This document shows positions 7,938 to 16,077 of a stretch of DNA of 64,000 nt, in pieces (positions within the stretch are counted from its first letter, which is position 1; the number at the start of each line of letters is the position of its first letter). The stretch is from contig NZ_QXFJ01000030.1 of assembly GCF_003584165.1 (NCBI RefSeq), positions 248,001 to 312,000 on the forward strand. Reading direction: 5' to 3'. The notes under the pieces were generated by a model that was not told the origin of the DNA, did no database searches, and worked only from the letters and a program-made list of their open reading frames with translations. Made by a program: the position numbers and the translations under genes. The stretch comes from Flagellimonas aequoris. Lineage in GTDB: Bacteria; Bacteroidota; Bacteroidia; Flavobacteriales; Flavobacteriaceae.

Positions 7938-9413
7938 TTATTGTATGGTTAAATCAGTGGGCAATGGTTTGTCCAGATACATGTTGTCTTTCACCGCGGT
8001 CTGTACCCTGGAAGATGTAAATGACTTGGCGGCCATTTGTACCGTAAAATCTCCTTTTGCAGAAGTTCCTGAAATTTCTTGAAGAGCTCTTTTCAATAGC
8101 GGCTCATCCACATTTCCTAGGGTACCTAAATTTGTCAAATCTTCTTCTAGTTCAATATCAGGTACCAGTCCACTGGTATAATCATAAAAACCATCTGCAT
8201 TTTGGTTACGGCCAACCAAAGGTTGTAATCCCCAGCTATTGTCGGTATTGATTTTGTCTTCCCTATCGCTGGAATATATAAAGGAATTCCCGGGGTCATC
8301 CACCAATGTAATGGAAAACTCATTTTTTCCTCGTGTGGTCTCTCCAATATGGATTACATCGATATAAGGGGCAAGACCGTTCATCACCAACTCACTGGCA
8401 GATGCTGAACCATTGGTGGCCAAAACAAATACCCTGCTCAAATTCAATGTGTTGATTGGGCTGACACCAGTGGTGCTGGCAAAGTAGTCCGTTAAATAAT
8501 CGTCAGTCAATTGGGCTTGTATTTTATCGTTCCAACGCTGTTTGATGTAAACCTTGTCCGTATCGGTATCATAGATCATGCTGGCCAATAAACGGGAAGT
8601 GTTTACGGACCCCCCTGGATTGTAACGCATATCCAGCACAAGTTCCGTGGCACCATCATTTTTAAATTTTAGGAATACCTCATTTAGATCCTCATTGAAG
8701 TTGCTAAGAAATCTATTGTACATCAAATAAGCCACTTTGGTGCCACCAACGTCCAAAGTTTCCGCTATCAATATAGGGTCTTCCACTTGGTTTTCAATTT
8801 TGGTCAAGGTAACCTCTCTGGTGGTATCTTCATAAATGGTATTCCCACTGATGTAGGCCATACCCAGCGTATAACTGTCATTGTCACCAAAAAGCAGGTC
8901 GTAGTAGTTGTCCACAGTGAGTTGGGTACCATCAACCTTAAGGAACAAGTCTCCTCTTTTTATGTCTTTGGTAGAGGCATCCGAGTTGGCTACGATATAC
9001 TGCACATACCCAAAAACGTCGTTACTGTCCGAAAATTTAACTAAACCAAACTCTAGACCATTGCTTTTGGAAACACCGGAAAGGTTGCTTACCAATTCGG
9101 AATAATCCTCGTTCAAGAAACTGAAACGGTCATCCCCATAAAGCAAAATATCATAGTAAAAACTTTCAGGGTCGTCATAGGTTTGCAGAAATTCGGTGTA
9201 TTGCGCGTCGGTCGAGAACCTATCATCCGCCAAATCGTTAACATCAGCCTGCCAAAAATACCAAAGGTTCAGGGCTTGCCACATAAAGTTTTGTACGGTT
9301 ACATCGGTGGAATCGGGGTTTGGGGTTTCTCCATTTTTAATGTTATTATCGTCTTTACTACACGATAGTAGCACCACAGAAAATCCCAAAAACAATAAAA
9401 GATACTTTTTCAT
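7938..9413 (-). CDS. S41 family peptidase, lipoprotein
   Basis: The 491-residue product is a lipoprotein (lipobox ending LLSC, Cys18). The middle has a PDZ-like region (about 115-215) and the C-terminal half is the S41 tail-specific protease fold: LVLDMRYNPGG (258-268), TNGSASASE (333-341) carrying the nucleophilic serine, and TRGK with Lys363 as the probable dyad partner. Such proteins process C-terminal ends of secreted or outer-membrane proteins. It has no neighbouring partner, and the 212-base gap upstream belongs to the divergent sigma-factor gene. Confidence 0.88.
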   Translation of the reverse strand: MKKYLLLFLGFSVVLLSCSKDDNNIKNGETPNPDSTDVTVQNFMWQALNLWYFWQADVNDLADDRFSTDAQYTEFLQTYDDPESFYYDILLYGDDRFSFLNEDYSELVSNLSGVSKSNGLEFGLVKFSDSNDVFGYVQYIVANSDASTKDIKRGDLFLKVDGTQLTVDNYYDLLFGDNDSYTLGMAYISGNTIYEDTTREVTLTKIENQVEDPILIAETLDVGGTKVAYLMYNRFLSNFNEDLNEVFLKFKNDGATELVLDMRYNPGGSVNTSRLLASMIYDTDTDKVYIKQRWNDKIQAQLTDDYLTDYFASTTGVSPINTLNLSRVFVLATNGSASASELVMNGLAPYIDVIHIGETTRGKNEFSITLVDDPGNSFIYSSDREDKINTDNSWGLQPLVGRNQNADGFYDYTSGLVPDIELEEDLTNLGTLGNVDEPLLKRALQEISGTSAKGDFTVQMAAKSFTSSRVQTAVKDNMYLDKPLPTDLTIQ

Positions 9414-9550
9414 AGCCTATTTTTAATTAAAATCCCACAACTATCGTTCCATTTAGCGTCAGAAGCACTGGAAGAAACTTAATGGAATCCCCGTATAACG
9501 GGATACATTTGCTCTGCAAAATAGGTACATCTAAGGAGATTGCAAATTTT

Positions 9551-9580
9551 TTGTAACAAATTTCGATATGTGTCGTCGTG
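9551..9580 (+). promoter_or_regulatory. Candidate ECF-sigma autoregulatory promoter
   Basis: TTGTAACAAA (9551-9560) is followed 10 bases later by TGTCGTC (9571-9577). GTAAC-type -35 and CGTC-type -10 elements are usual for ECF sigma factors. The same TTGTAACAAA occurs at 11127-11136 before the second DUF4252 gene of the same module. This is inference from the shared motif. Confidence 0.4.
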
Positions 9581-9625
9581 ATAATGTAGGGCGATAAGAA
9601 AGCCTGAAACAACTAAGACAACCAA

Positions 9626-10135
9626 ATGAAACAAACAGAATTTTTAAACGTGGTGATGCCCTTCAAGGACAAGCTTTACCGAATGGCCAAGCGCCTGCTG
9701 GTGTCCAGGGAGGAAGCGGAAGACGCTACACAAGAAATTTTGTTGAAGCTTTGGTCAAAAAATGAGTCGATGGGAGAGTACAAAAATGTTGAGGCCTTTG
9801 CCATGACCATGACCAAAAACTTTTGTTTGGACCGATTAAAGTCCAAACAAGCGGGTAACCTGAAATTGGTGCACAGTAATTACACGGATGAAAATGTGTC
9901 GCTTCAGCGGCAATTGGAAGCCGAGGACAGCATTGGCTGGATGGAGCGCATCATGGAAGACCTGCCCGAACAACAAAAAATGGTATTGCAACTGCGCGAT
10001 GTGGAGCAATACGAGTTCGAGGAGATCTGTGATCTGCTCGACATGAAACCTACGGCGGTGCGTGTGGCACTGTCCAGGGCAAGAAAGACAGTTAGGGATG
10101 AATTAACAAAAAAACATAGCTATGGAATTGGGTAA
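9626..10135 (+). CDS. ECF-type RNA polymerase sigma factor
   Basis: The protein is 169 residues with region 2 (RLLVSREEAEDATQEILLKL, about 23-42) and region 4 (LPEQQKMVLQLRDVEQ and a helix-turn-helix with KPTAVRVALSRARK). It lacks a region 3 and is the length of an ECF sigma factor. It directs polymerase to a small regulon, possibly including its own operon. The next gene starts 14 bases inside its 3' end and encodes a single-span membrane protein, the usual position of an anti-sigma factor. Confidence 0.93.
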   Translation: MKQTEFLNVVMPFKDKLYRMAKRLLVSREEAEDATQEILLKLWSKNESMGEYKNVEAFAMTMTKNFCLDRLKSKQAGNLKLVHSNYTDENVSLQRQLEAEDSIGWMERIMEDLPEQQKMVLQLRDVEQYEFEEICDLLDMKPTAVRVALSRARKTVRDELTKKHSYGIG

Positions 10136-10541
10136 CATAGAAAAAATATTGGAAAAGTATTTCGAGGCCACTAGCACTGTGGACGAAGAAAGAAAACTCA
10201 GGGAGTATTTCGCACAGGACAGCGTAGCACCGCACTTGGAGCAGTACAGGCCCATGTTCAACTACTTTTCCATCGCCAAGGAAGAAAGGTACACCAAGCA
10301 GGTTCCATTAAAACCTAGAGTAAACTATTACAAGTGGCTATCCGTTGCAGCGGCAGTAGTTTTGACCTTTGGCATCTATTTTGGTAAACAATACCAAGAA
10401 AGAAAAGAGGCGGAGTATGCCTACCAGGAAACCAAAAAAGCATTTGAGCTCTTGGCGGAGAATTTTGGCCGGGGAACAGAAAAAGTGGCCTATCTGAAAG
10501 AGTTTGAAGCAGCAAGAGAGAAAATTTACAACAACAATTAA
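10122..10541 (+). CDS. Single-span membrane protein, candidate anti-sigma factor
   Basis: The 139-residue protein overlaps the sigma gene by 14 bases. It has an acidic N-terminal cytoplasmic-type region (KILEKYFEATSTVDEERKL), one membrane segment at about 71-88, and a charged helical C-terminus. There is no recognisable zinc-containing anti-sigma domain. The topology and coupling suggest that it holds the sigma factor, but this is context only. It is followed 12 bases later by the first DUF4252 gene. Confidence 0.7.
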   Translation: MELGNIEKILEKYFEATSTVDEERKLREYFAQDSVAPHLEQYRPMFNYFSIAKEERYTKQVPLKPRVNYYKWLSVAAAVVLTFGIYFGKQYQERKEAEYAYQETKKAFELLAENFGRGTEKVAYLKEFEAAREKIYNNN

Positions 10542-10553
10542 AAAACGAAAAAG

Positions 10554-11093
10554 ATGAGAAAGCATATTTTAATCCTATTGATGACCGTACTACCACTTGC
10601 CGGATTTTCACAATCCTTATTTGACAAGTTCGAGGACATGGACGAAGTGACCTCCGTGGTAGTGAACAAGAGCATGTTCAACCTATTGGCGAAAATCGAT
10701 GTAGAAGTAGATGACCCAGAGGCCAGGGATTTTATGGACATTGCCAGTAGCCTGAAGAGCTTGAAGGTATTTACCACCGATAACAAAAACATCGGTGCCG
10801 ACATGAAATCCGCGGTGAACAGTTACTTGGGTTCCTCCAAACTGGAAGAGTTGATGCGGATAAAGGACAAGGATGCCAATGTGAAGTTTTACATCAAGCA
10901 AGGTAGGGATGATGATCACGTAAGCGAACTATTGATGTTTGTTACCGGAATAAAGGATGTGGAAGCCGATGGGCGTAAATTTGAGACTGTGATCCTGTCC
11001 CTTACCGGTGATATCGATTTGAACAAGATCAATTCGTTGACCAAGAAGATGAACCTGCCCGAAGAGTTGAACAAAGCGGGCAAGGATAACTAA
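10554..11093 (+). CDS. DUF4252 secreted protein
   Basis: The 179-residue product starts with a signal peptide (MRKHILILLMTVLPLAGFSQ) and continues with the DUF4252 fold, recognised by FDKFEDMDEVTSVVVNKSMF and the repeated SLKSLKVFTT strand. The family is found mainly in Bacteroidota, often in sigma/anti-sigma operons; its function is unknown. It would be periplasmic. It is probably the last gene of the sigma transcript; the following 113 bases carry a second promoter-like motif. Confidence 0.88.
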   Translation: MRKHILILLMTVLPLAGFSQSLFDKFEDMDEVTSVVVNKSMFNLLAKIDVEVDDPEARDFMDIASSLKSLKVFTTDNKNIGADMKSAVNSYLGSSKLEELMRIKDKDANVKFYIKQGRDDDHVSELLMFVTGIKDVEADGRKFETVILSLTGDIDLNKINSLTKKMNLPEELNKAGKDN

Positions 11094-11126
11094 GAACACG
11101 ATCGGTTGGCAGTAATGGGTTGTATA

Positions 11127-11136
11127 TTGTAACAAA
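11127..11136 (+). promoter_or_regulatory. TTGTAACAAA motif shared with the sigma-factor promoter
   Basis: This ten-base match to 9551-9560 is 70 bases before the lipoprotein-type DUF4252 gene. Seventeen bases further is CCGCAAC, a weaker counterpart of the TGTCGTC found at 9571. It may be a second target of the ECF sigma factor. Confidence 0.35.
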
Positions 11137-11206
11137 AAGCAATAATCCGCAACTAATTACTGTCAGCTGATTTTGCTGTTTTTACATCAATCAAAAAAGC
11201 ATAGAA

Positions 11207-11746
11207 ATGAAAAGTATTTTAAAAAGTATCGCAGTGATGGGAGCCGTCCTTTTGGCTTCCTGCTCTTCGCAACAGAGTTTGCAGGAGTATTATGTGGACA
11301 ATTCCGAGAACCCCAGTTTCTTATCCATAGACGTTCCGGCCAGTATCCTTAAAATGGAAGGGGTGGATTTGACGCCTACCCAAAAGGAAGCTGTGGAATC
11401 CCTACGCAAGTTCAATTTGTTGGCCTTTAAAAAGAACACCGACAACGAGGCCGAATATGAAATGGAGAAGAAAAAAGTAAAGGAAATCCTGAAAGGGGAT
11501 GAATTTGTGGAGCTCATGAAAATCAATTCCAAGTATGGGAAAGGCGTAATCAAATATTTGGGTGAGGAAGATGCCATTGATGAGGTCATCATTTATGGCG
11601 ACAGCAATGATAAAGGCTTTGCATTGGTACGCGTACTGGGCAAGAACATGAATCCGGCCCACATCATGCAGTTGATGCAGGCCATCCAAAAGTCCGATTA
11701 CAAAGGAGAAGGATTAGGTGAGATCGGTGCATTTTTGAAAGGCTAA
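11207..11746 (+). CDS. DUF4252 lipoprotein
   Basis: This second DUF4252 protein, also 179 residues, is a lipoprotein (lipobox LLASC, Cys19). It carries the family segments FLSIDVPASILKMEG, a helical LRKFNLLAFKKN region and ELMKINSKYGKG. Being a paralogue of the product at 10554 with a different membrane attachment, it probably arose by duplication within the sigma module; the two may be a soluble and an anchored partner. A strong terminator follows. Confidence 0.87.
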   Translation: MKSILKSIAVMGAVLLASCSSQQSLQEYYVDNSENPSFLSIDVPASILKMEGVDLTPTQKEAVESLRKFNLLAFKKNTDNEAEYEMEKKKVKEILKGDEFVELMKINSKYGKGVIKYLGEEDAIDEVIIYGDSNDKGFALVRVLGKNMNPAHIMQLMQAIQKSDYKGEGLGEIGAFLKG

Positions 11747-11769
11747 GACCAATCATCATAAATTTTAGG

Positions 11770-11800
11770 AAGGGCAACAAGGGTTGCCCTTTCTTTTTTA
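11770..11800 (+). terminator. Rho-independent terminator after the DUF4252 gene
   Basis: AAGGGCAAC (11770-11778) pairs with GTTGCCCTT (11783-11791) around a four-base loop, followed by a T-rich run on the plus strand. Confidence 0.9.
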
Positions 11801-11883
11801 TTGAACATTTCGCAACCCCAATGGTGACTTACTTTCTTAACTTAGTGTCTCATCACTAGAACACTAACAAAAAATCAGACACC

Positions 11884-12699
11884 ATGGAAAAAGCAGAAGA
11901 ATGGATCAATTATGGCCTGGAACTGGCCAAGGAATTTGGACCTAAACTCATTACAGCCCTGCTCATTTATCTTGTGGGTATGTGGGTCATCAAAAGAGTG
12001 GTCAAGGGCACCCGAAAGGTAATGTCCAAGAGCAAGTACGACGAATCCCTACAGCGTTTCTTATTGAATCTATTCTCTTGGGCGCTCAAGGTATTCCTGA
12101 TCATCGTAGTAATATCGCGATTGGGGGTAGATGTCACCACGTTTGCCGCCGTTATCGCTGCTGCCGGTTTGGCGGTAGGTTTGGCCCTTCAGGGCTCTTT
12201 GTCCAACTTTGCGGGAGGAGTTCTCTTGATGATTTTCAAACCTTACCAGATAGGGGATTTGATAGAGGCCCAAGGCGTGCTGGGTGTGGTCAAGGAGGTG
12301 GAAATTTTTACCACCAAACTGGTTACCCCACAGAATAAACTCGCCATTGTGCCCAATGGAGCGATGGCAAACGGAAATATCATCAACTACACGGCAGAGG
12401 GTAGAATGCGGGTCGATACCGTAATCGGGGTCGGCTATGGAGAGGATATCAAAAAGACCAAGGAAGTGCTGTTGAATGTATTGACTTCCAATCCAAAAGT
12501 GTTGCAAGATCCTGCGCCGTCGGTCAATGTGATGGAATTGGCGGATAGTTCCGTGAATTTTGCCGTACGCCCCTTTTGTAAACCCGAAGATTATTGGGAT
12601 GTGTACTTTTCTACTTATGAAAATTGCAAGTTGGCTTTGGATGCCGCAGGTATCGAGATTCCATATCCGCACCAAGTGGAAATTCACAAAAATGCTTAG
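11884..12699 (+). CDS. mscS: Small-conductance mechanosensitive channel, MscS family
   Basis: The 271-residue protein has three membrane segments (about 18-36, 58-78, 82-115) and the MscS core. The pore helix region AAAGLAVGLALQGSLSNFA is glycine/alanine-packed as in MscS, and PNGAMANGNIINYT belongs to the cytoplasmic beta domain. It opens on membrane tension to release solutes on osmotic downshock. Its length is close to the E. coli protein (286), with no extra N-terminal domain. It is a single gene. Confidence 0.93.
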   Translation: MEKAEEWINYGLELAKEFGPKLITALLIYLVGMWVIKRVVKGTRKVMSKSKYDESLQRFLLNLFSWALKVFLIIVVISRLGVDVTTFAAVIAAAGLAVGLALQGSLSNFAGGVLLMIFKPYQIGDLIEAQGVLGVVKEVEIFTTKLVTPQNKLAIVPNGAMANGNIINYTAEGRMRVDTVIGVGYGEDIKKTKEVLLNVLTSNPKVLQDPAPSVNVMELADSSVNFAVRPFCKPEDYWDVYFSTYENCKLALDAAGIEIPYPHQVEIHKNA

Positions 12700-12720
12700 A
12701 ATTTACTTTTAAAATTAAAT

Positions 12721-12748
12721 CTAAACCCGGTATAATTCTCTAGGGTTA
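12721..12748 (-). repeat. Remnant copy of the purB 3' end
   Basis: On the minus strand this starts TAACCCTAGAGAATTATACC and lies just after the small gene at 12746. It matches the end of purB (12925-12953) at 21 of the first 25 positions. In the equivalent frame it reads TLENYTGF, against TPANYTGV in PurB. It looks like a displaced former gene end. Confidence 0.55.
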
Positions 12749-12925
12749 GTTTTTGAGTTTCCGCCATATGTAAAGAACTATTCCTGCAAAAAGAAAAAGG
12801 TATCCAAAAGCAATCAATAAAGCGCCATTAATGGGGCCAAATTCCCAGTGAAGTATTTTTAAAAGTGAACCACTAAAGAGAAAAAAGAATCCAAAAGTGA
12901 ATAAGATTTTTCGAAAAACACTCAT
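12746..12925 (-). CDS. 59-residue two-span membrane protein
   Basis: This small gene starts MSVFRKILFTFGFFFLFSGS and has two membrane segments (about 5-22 and 34-54) with the central motif LKILHWEFGP. Its ATG overlaps the last base of the purB stop (TAATG), so translation is probably coupled to purB. The LKxxHW core resembles short GldL-like or other two-span flavobacterial membrane proteins, but I cannot assign a function. Its stop lies inside the remnant copy of the purB 3' end, suggesting that it was inserted there. Confidence 0.65.
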   Translation of the reverse strand: MSVFRKILFTFGFFFLFSGSLLKILHWEFGPINGALLIAFGYLFLFAGIVLYIWRKLKN

Positions 12926-12953
12926 TACACCCCAGTATAATTCGCTGGGGTTA
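12925..12953 (-). repeat. Intact purB 3' end, parent of the 12721 remnant
   Basis: This is the coding end of purB. It includes a 7-base inverted repeat ACCCCAG/CTGGGGT around nine bases, so the conserved segment is also a hairpin. The diverged copy lies about 205 bases away on the far side of the small gene. Confidence 0.55.
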
Positions 12954-14274
12954 TGTGTTTCAGTTCCGCTTTGATGGCCTCCGAAACCTCCAGAGTATCA
13001 ATAAAATCCGCAATGGACTTTTGGGTAATCTTTTCGTTGGTGCGGGTCAAGCCCTTTAGGGCTTCATACGGGTTCGGATAGCCTTCCCTGCGCAAAATCG
13101 TCTGGATGGCCTCGGCCACCACGGCCCAGTTGTCCTCCAAATCCTTTTCAAACTTGTCTTGGTTCAAAACCAGTTTGTTCAATCCTTTTAACGTGGATTG
13201 AAATCCGACCAAGGTGTGGGCGAATGGAACACCTACATTTCGTAAAACGGTACTATCGGTTAGGTCACGCTGCAAGCGGGAAATGGGCAATTTGGCGGAC
13301 AAGTGTTCAAAAATGGCATTGGCCAGTCCCAAATTCCCTTCGGAGTTCTCAAAATCAATGGGGTTCACCTTGTGTGGCATGGCCGATGATCCTACTTCCC
13401 CCTTTTTGATTTTTTGCTTAAAATAATCCATGGAGATATAGGTCCAAAAATCACGATCCAAATCGATCAAGATGGTGTTGATGCGTTTCAGGCAATCGAA
13501 AAGGGCGGCCATGTGGTCGTAATGCTCGATTTGGGTAGTGGGGAAGGAGTGGTACAATCCCAATTTTTCCTGCACAAATTTTTGGCCAAATGCCTTCCAG
13601 TCGTTGTTTGGATAGGCAACTTTGTGGGCATTGTAATTTCCGGTGGCACCCCCAAACTTGGCAGCACTCGGGATGTCGTTCAATACATTGAACTGCTCCT
13701 TGAAACGTTCCACGAATACCTCAATTTCCTTGCCCAAACGGGTTGGGGAGGCCGGTTGACCGTGGGTCCTGGCCAACATGGGGATGTTTTCCCATTCCTT
13801 TGCCAATTCCTTCAATTTTTCAAATACCTCAAAATAAGCGGGTACGTAAACCTCATTCATGGCTTCCTTGATGGAAAGTGGAATGGCGGTGTTGTTGATA
13901 TCTTGGGAAGTCAATCCAAAGTGGATGAACTCCTTGTGCTTTTGCAGGCCCAACGCATCAAACTTTTGCTTGATGAAATATTCCACGGCCTTCACATCGT
14001 GATTGGTGGTCTTTTCAATTTCCTTGATGGACTGCGCGTCCTCAGTAGAAAAATCCTTATAAATCTTTTGAAGTTCGGGGAACAATGCCGTATTGAAATC
14101 TGCCAATTGGGGTAAGGGAATCTCGCAAAGGGCAATGAAATATTCGATCTCTACCTGAACGCGATATTTGATCAGGGCCTCCTCGGAAAAATAGTGCTGA
14201 AGGGCCTCGGTCTTGCTTCGATATCTACCGTCAATGGGCGAAATGGCATTCAATTGGGTCAACGACATGGTCAC
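12925..14274 (-). CDS. purB: Adenylosuccinate lyase
   Basis: The 449-residue enzyme catalyses two steps of purine synthesis: SAICAR to AICAR plus fumarate, and adenylosuccinate to AMP plus fumarate. The fumarase/aspartase signature SSAMPHKVNPIDFE is present at about 290, with the active-site HGQPAS near 155 and the N-terminal SPIDGRY. The start could be the ATG at 14274 or at 14268. The last residues TPANYTGV are encoded by 12928-12953, which is imperfectly repeated at 12721-12748. A 190-residue gene precedes it by 40 bases on the same strand. Confidence 0.96.
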   Translation of the reverse strand: MTMSLTQLNAISPIDGRYRSKTEALQHYFSEEALIKYRVQVEIEYFIALCEIPLPQLADFNTALFPELQKIYKDFSTEDAQSIKEIEKTTNHDVKAVEYFIKQKFDALGLQKHKEFIHFGLTSQDINNTAIPLSIKEAMNEVYVPAYFEVFEKLKELAKEWENIPMLARTHGQPASPTRLGKEIEVFVERFKEQFNVLNDIPSAAKFGGATGNYNAHKVAYPNNDWKAFGQKFVQEKLGLYHSFPTTQIEHYDHMAALFDCLKRINTILIDLDRDFWTYISMDYFKQKIKKGEVGSSAMPHKVNPIDFENSEGNLGLANAIFEHLSAKLPISRLQRDLTDSTVLRNVGVPFAHTLVGFQSTLKGLNKLVLNQDKFEKDLEDNWAVVAEAIQTILRREGYPNPYEALKGLTRTNEKITQKSIADFIDTLEVSEAIKAELKHITPANYTGV

Positions 14275-14314
14275 GAAAATTTTGAAAGCATCAAAGATAC
14301 TTAAACTATAGGGT

Positions 14315-14887
14315 TTAGACCCCCAATTTGGCCAACTTATCCAGCGTTTTTTTGGCCCGGTTTTGATAGCCGGTCGTTCCCGTAGGGTAGGTGTCCAGCA
14401 ATACTTGTTTCAATTCGGGGTGCACCCATGAAAATTTCATCCCCAAATAATATAAGCTGGTCATGGAAAAGACCTTGGGTGCCATATTCATTGGGCTGAT
14501 GAGCCAATCGAAACAACAGGTCATCATTTGCTCCAACTGTTCATCGGTGATATTCTTTACAAAGGCAGGGTCTTTCTTTTTGAAATAGGCAACACAGACC
14601 ATTTCACACACATGGGCCAATGGGCGGATGCAGGATTCTGTCTTTAAGCGGGAAAGACTATCCACAAAAGTCCCGAAAAAAGGTAAAAGATATTCCAGTT
14701 TTTTGCGCATGAGGTTGTCAAAGGTCCAACTGGCATTGAAAGTCCCTTCTTTGTCCTCTAACAATACTTCATTGAGGAGTTGCAGGGCAAGCTCTGGAAA
14801 GTGCAACATTTGGTCCACAAGGATATCCACTTGGGCCTTGGAAAGTCTCCCGGAAGTCATCGCGATATGCAGTTCTTTTTCTGTCAC
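14315..14887 (-). CDS. Conserved helical protein upstream of purB
   Basis: The 190-residue protein has no signal or membrane segment and is rich in helices with the character of HEAT-like repeats (QVDILVDQMLHFPELALQ; KLEYLLPFFGTFVDS; MTCCFDWLISPMNMAPK). The family is common next to purB in Flavobacteria and is sometimes mislabelled as adenylosuccinate lyase, but it has no lyase signature. Function unknown. It is transcribed toward purB with a 40-base gap and likely forms an operon with it; its promoter region is shared with the divergent heme-binding gene at 14919. Confidence 0.8.
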   Translation of the reverse strand: MTEKELHIAMTSGRLSKAQVDILVDQMLHFPELALQLLNEVLLEDKEGTFNASWTFDNLMRKKLEYLLPFFGTFVDSLSRLKTESCIRPLAHVCEMVCVAYFKKKDPAFVKNITDEQLEQMMTCCFDWLISPMNMAPKVFSMTSLYYLGMKFSWVHPELKQVLLDTYPTGTTGYQNRAKKTLDKLAKLGV

Positions 14888-14918
14888 AAAAACGTATATT
14901 TACGGAAACCCTTGAACG

Positions 14919-15371
14919 ATGAAAATAGTAAAAAAAATAGCAATTGCATTATTGGTCATCTTTGTTGGAATGCAATTTTACAGGCCGGAAAAAAACCAGG
15001 CTGAAGGCGATTATGTGGCCGCTTTTGAAGCCGAGACCCAACCCAATACCGAGGTGAAGGAAATTTTGCAATCGGCCTGTTATGATTGCCACAGCGCCAA
15101 CACCGAATACCCATGGTACAACAACATCGCTCCGGTTTCCTATTGGTTGGCCGGCCATGTGAAAGAAGGAAAAGAACATTTGAATTTTTCAGATTGGGAA
15201 AACTATACCGATAAAAAGAAGGACCACAAATTGGAAGAGGTGGTGGAAGAGGTGAAAAAGGGTGGAATGCCTTTAAAAGAATACACTTGGACCCACGGCG
15301 ATGCGCGATTGACCGAAGCTCAGATCAGTGCCTTGGTTTCTTGGGCGGATGCGGCTAGGGCCAAGTATTGA
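14919..15371 (+). CDS. Heme-binding domain protein (Haem_bd), membrane anchored
   Basis: The 150-residue protein has an N-terminal membrane anchor (about 5-21) and one c-type heme site, CYDCH (CxxCH), inside SACYDCHSANTEYPWY. A downstream MPLKEYTWTH includes Met and His that could be axial ligands. The domain (Haem_bd) is found in periplasmic proteins of Bacteroidota; a role in electron transfer is likely but the partner is unknown. Its 3' end overlaps the convergent sirtuin gene by 17 bases. Confidence 0.85.
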   Translation: MKIVKKIAIALLVIFVGMQFYRPEKNQAEGDYVAAFEAETQPNTEVKEILQSACYDCHSANTEYPWYNNIAPVSYWLAGHVKEGKEHLNFSDWENYTDKKKDHKLEEVVEEVKKGGMPLKEYTWTHGDARLTEAQISALVSWADAARAKY

Positions 15372-16053
15372 AAAGCGCTTCCACAAGGGGAGGAACGCCC
15401 TCGACCGCTGTTTTTTGGATGATGGTAAGCTTCCCGAAATCCGACGCCCGAACCGTAGGTTTGGGATCTACAAAATAGATAGGGGTTTGGTGGTCCACAT
15501 AATGAATCAGACTGGCCGCCGGATACACCTGCATGGAGGTGCCAATGATGATCAAAACATCGGCCTGCTGGGTGATTTCCGCTGCCGTTTCCAACATAGG
15601 GACCATTTCCCCGAACCATACAATATGGGGGCGTAGTTGGTGCCCATTGGGGTCCAGATCACCCAAAACAAGGTCCTTTTTCCATTCCAACACATGGTTT
15701 TCGTCCCAAATGCTCCGTACTTTAAAGAGTTCGCCGTGCAGATGCACCACATGGGAACTGCCTGCCTGTTCGTGCAGGTTGTCCACATTTTGGGTCACGA
15801 TGCTCACATCAAACTGTTGCTCCAGTTTTGCCAAGGCCAAATGGCCTTCGTTGGGGCTGACCTCCAACAGTTGTCGTCGTCTTTGATTATAGAACTCCAA
15901 GACCAATTCCGGGTTTCGTGCAAAACCTTGGGGAGAGGCCACTTCCATGACATCATGTCCCTCCCAAAGGCCATTGGCATCGCGAAAGGTTTTTAATCCA
16001 CTTTCAGCACTCATTCCGGCTCCGGTAAGGACTACTATTTTTGGTTTGGACAT
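15355..16053 (-). CDS. cobB: NAD-dependent protein deacylase, sirtuin, without zinc cysteines
   Basis: The 232-residue protein has the sirtuin Rossmann motif GAGMSAESG (11-19), TQNVDNLHEQAG (87-98) and catalytic His106 in HLHG. Tyr55-x-x-Arg58 matches the acyl-pocket pair of SIRT5/CobB-type desuccinylases, so removal of succinyl or malonyl groups from lysine is likely. The whole protein contains no cysteine, so the four-cysteine zinc module of canonical sirtuins is absent. Its 3' end overlaps the heme-binding gene on the opposite strand. Confidence 0.9.
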   Translation of the reverse strand: MSKPKIVVLTGAGMSAESGLKTFRDANGLWEGHDVMEVASPQGFARNPELVLEFYNQRRRQLLEVSPNEGHLALAKLEQQFDVSIVTQNVDNLHEQAGSSHVVHLHGELFKVRSIWDENHVLEWKKDLVLGDLDPNGHQLRPHIVWFGEMVPMLETAAEITQQADVLIIIGTSMQVYPAASLIHYVDHQTPIYFVDPKPTVRASDFGKLTIIQKTAVEGVPPLVEALFNTWP

Positions 16054-16077
16054 TTTACTTTGAAGTTTTTTTGGACA

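Noticed and set aside
13414..14115. A 233-residue plus-strand ORF antisense to purB
   Set aside because: It covers the purB coding region and matches no family; its length is explained by codon bias of the opposite strand.
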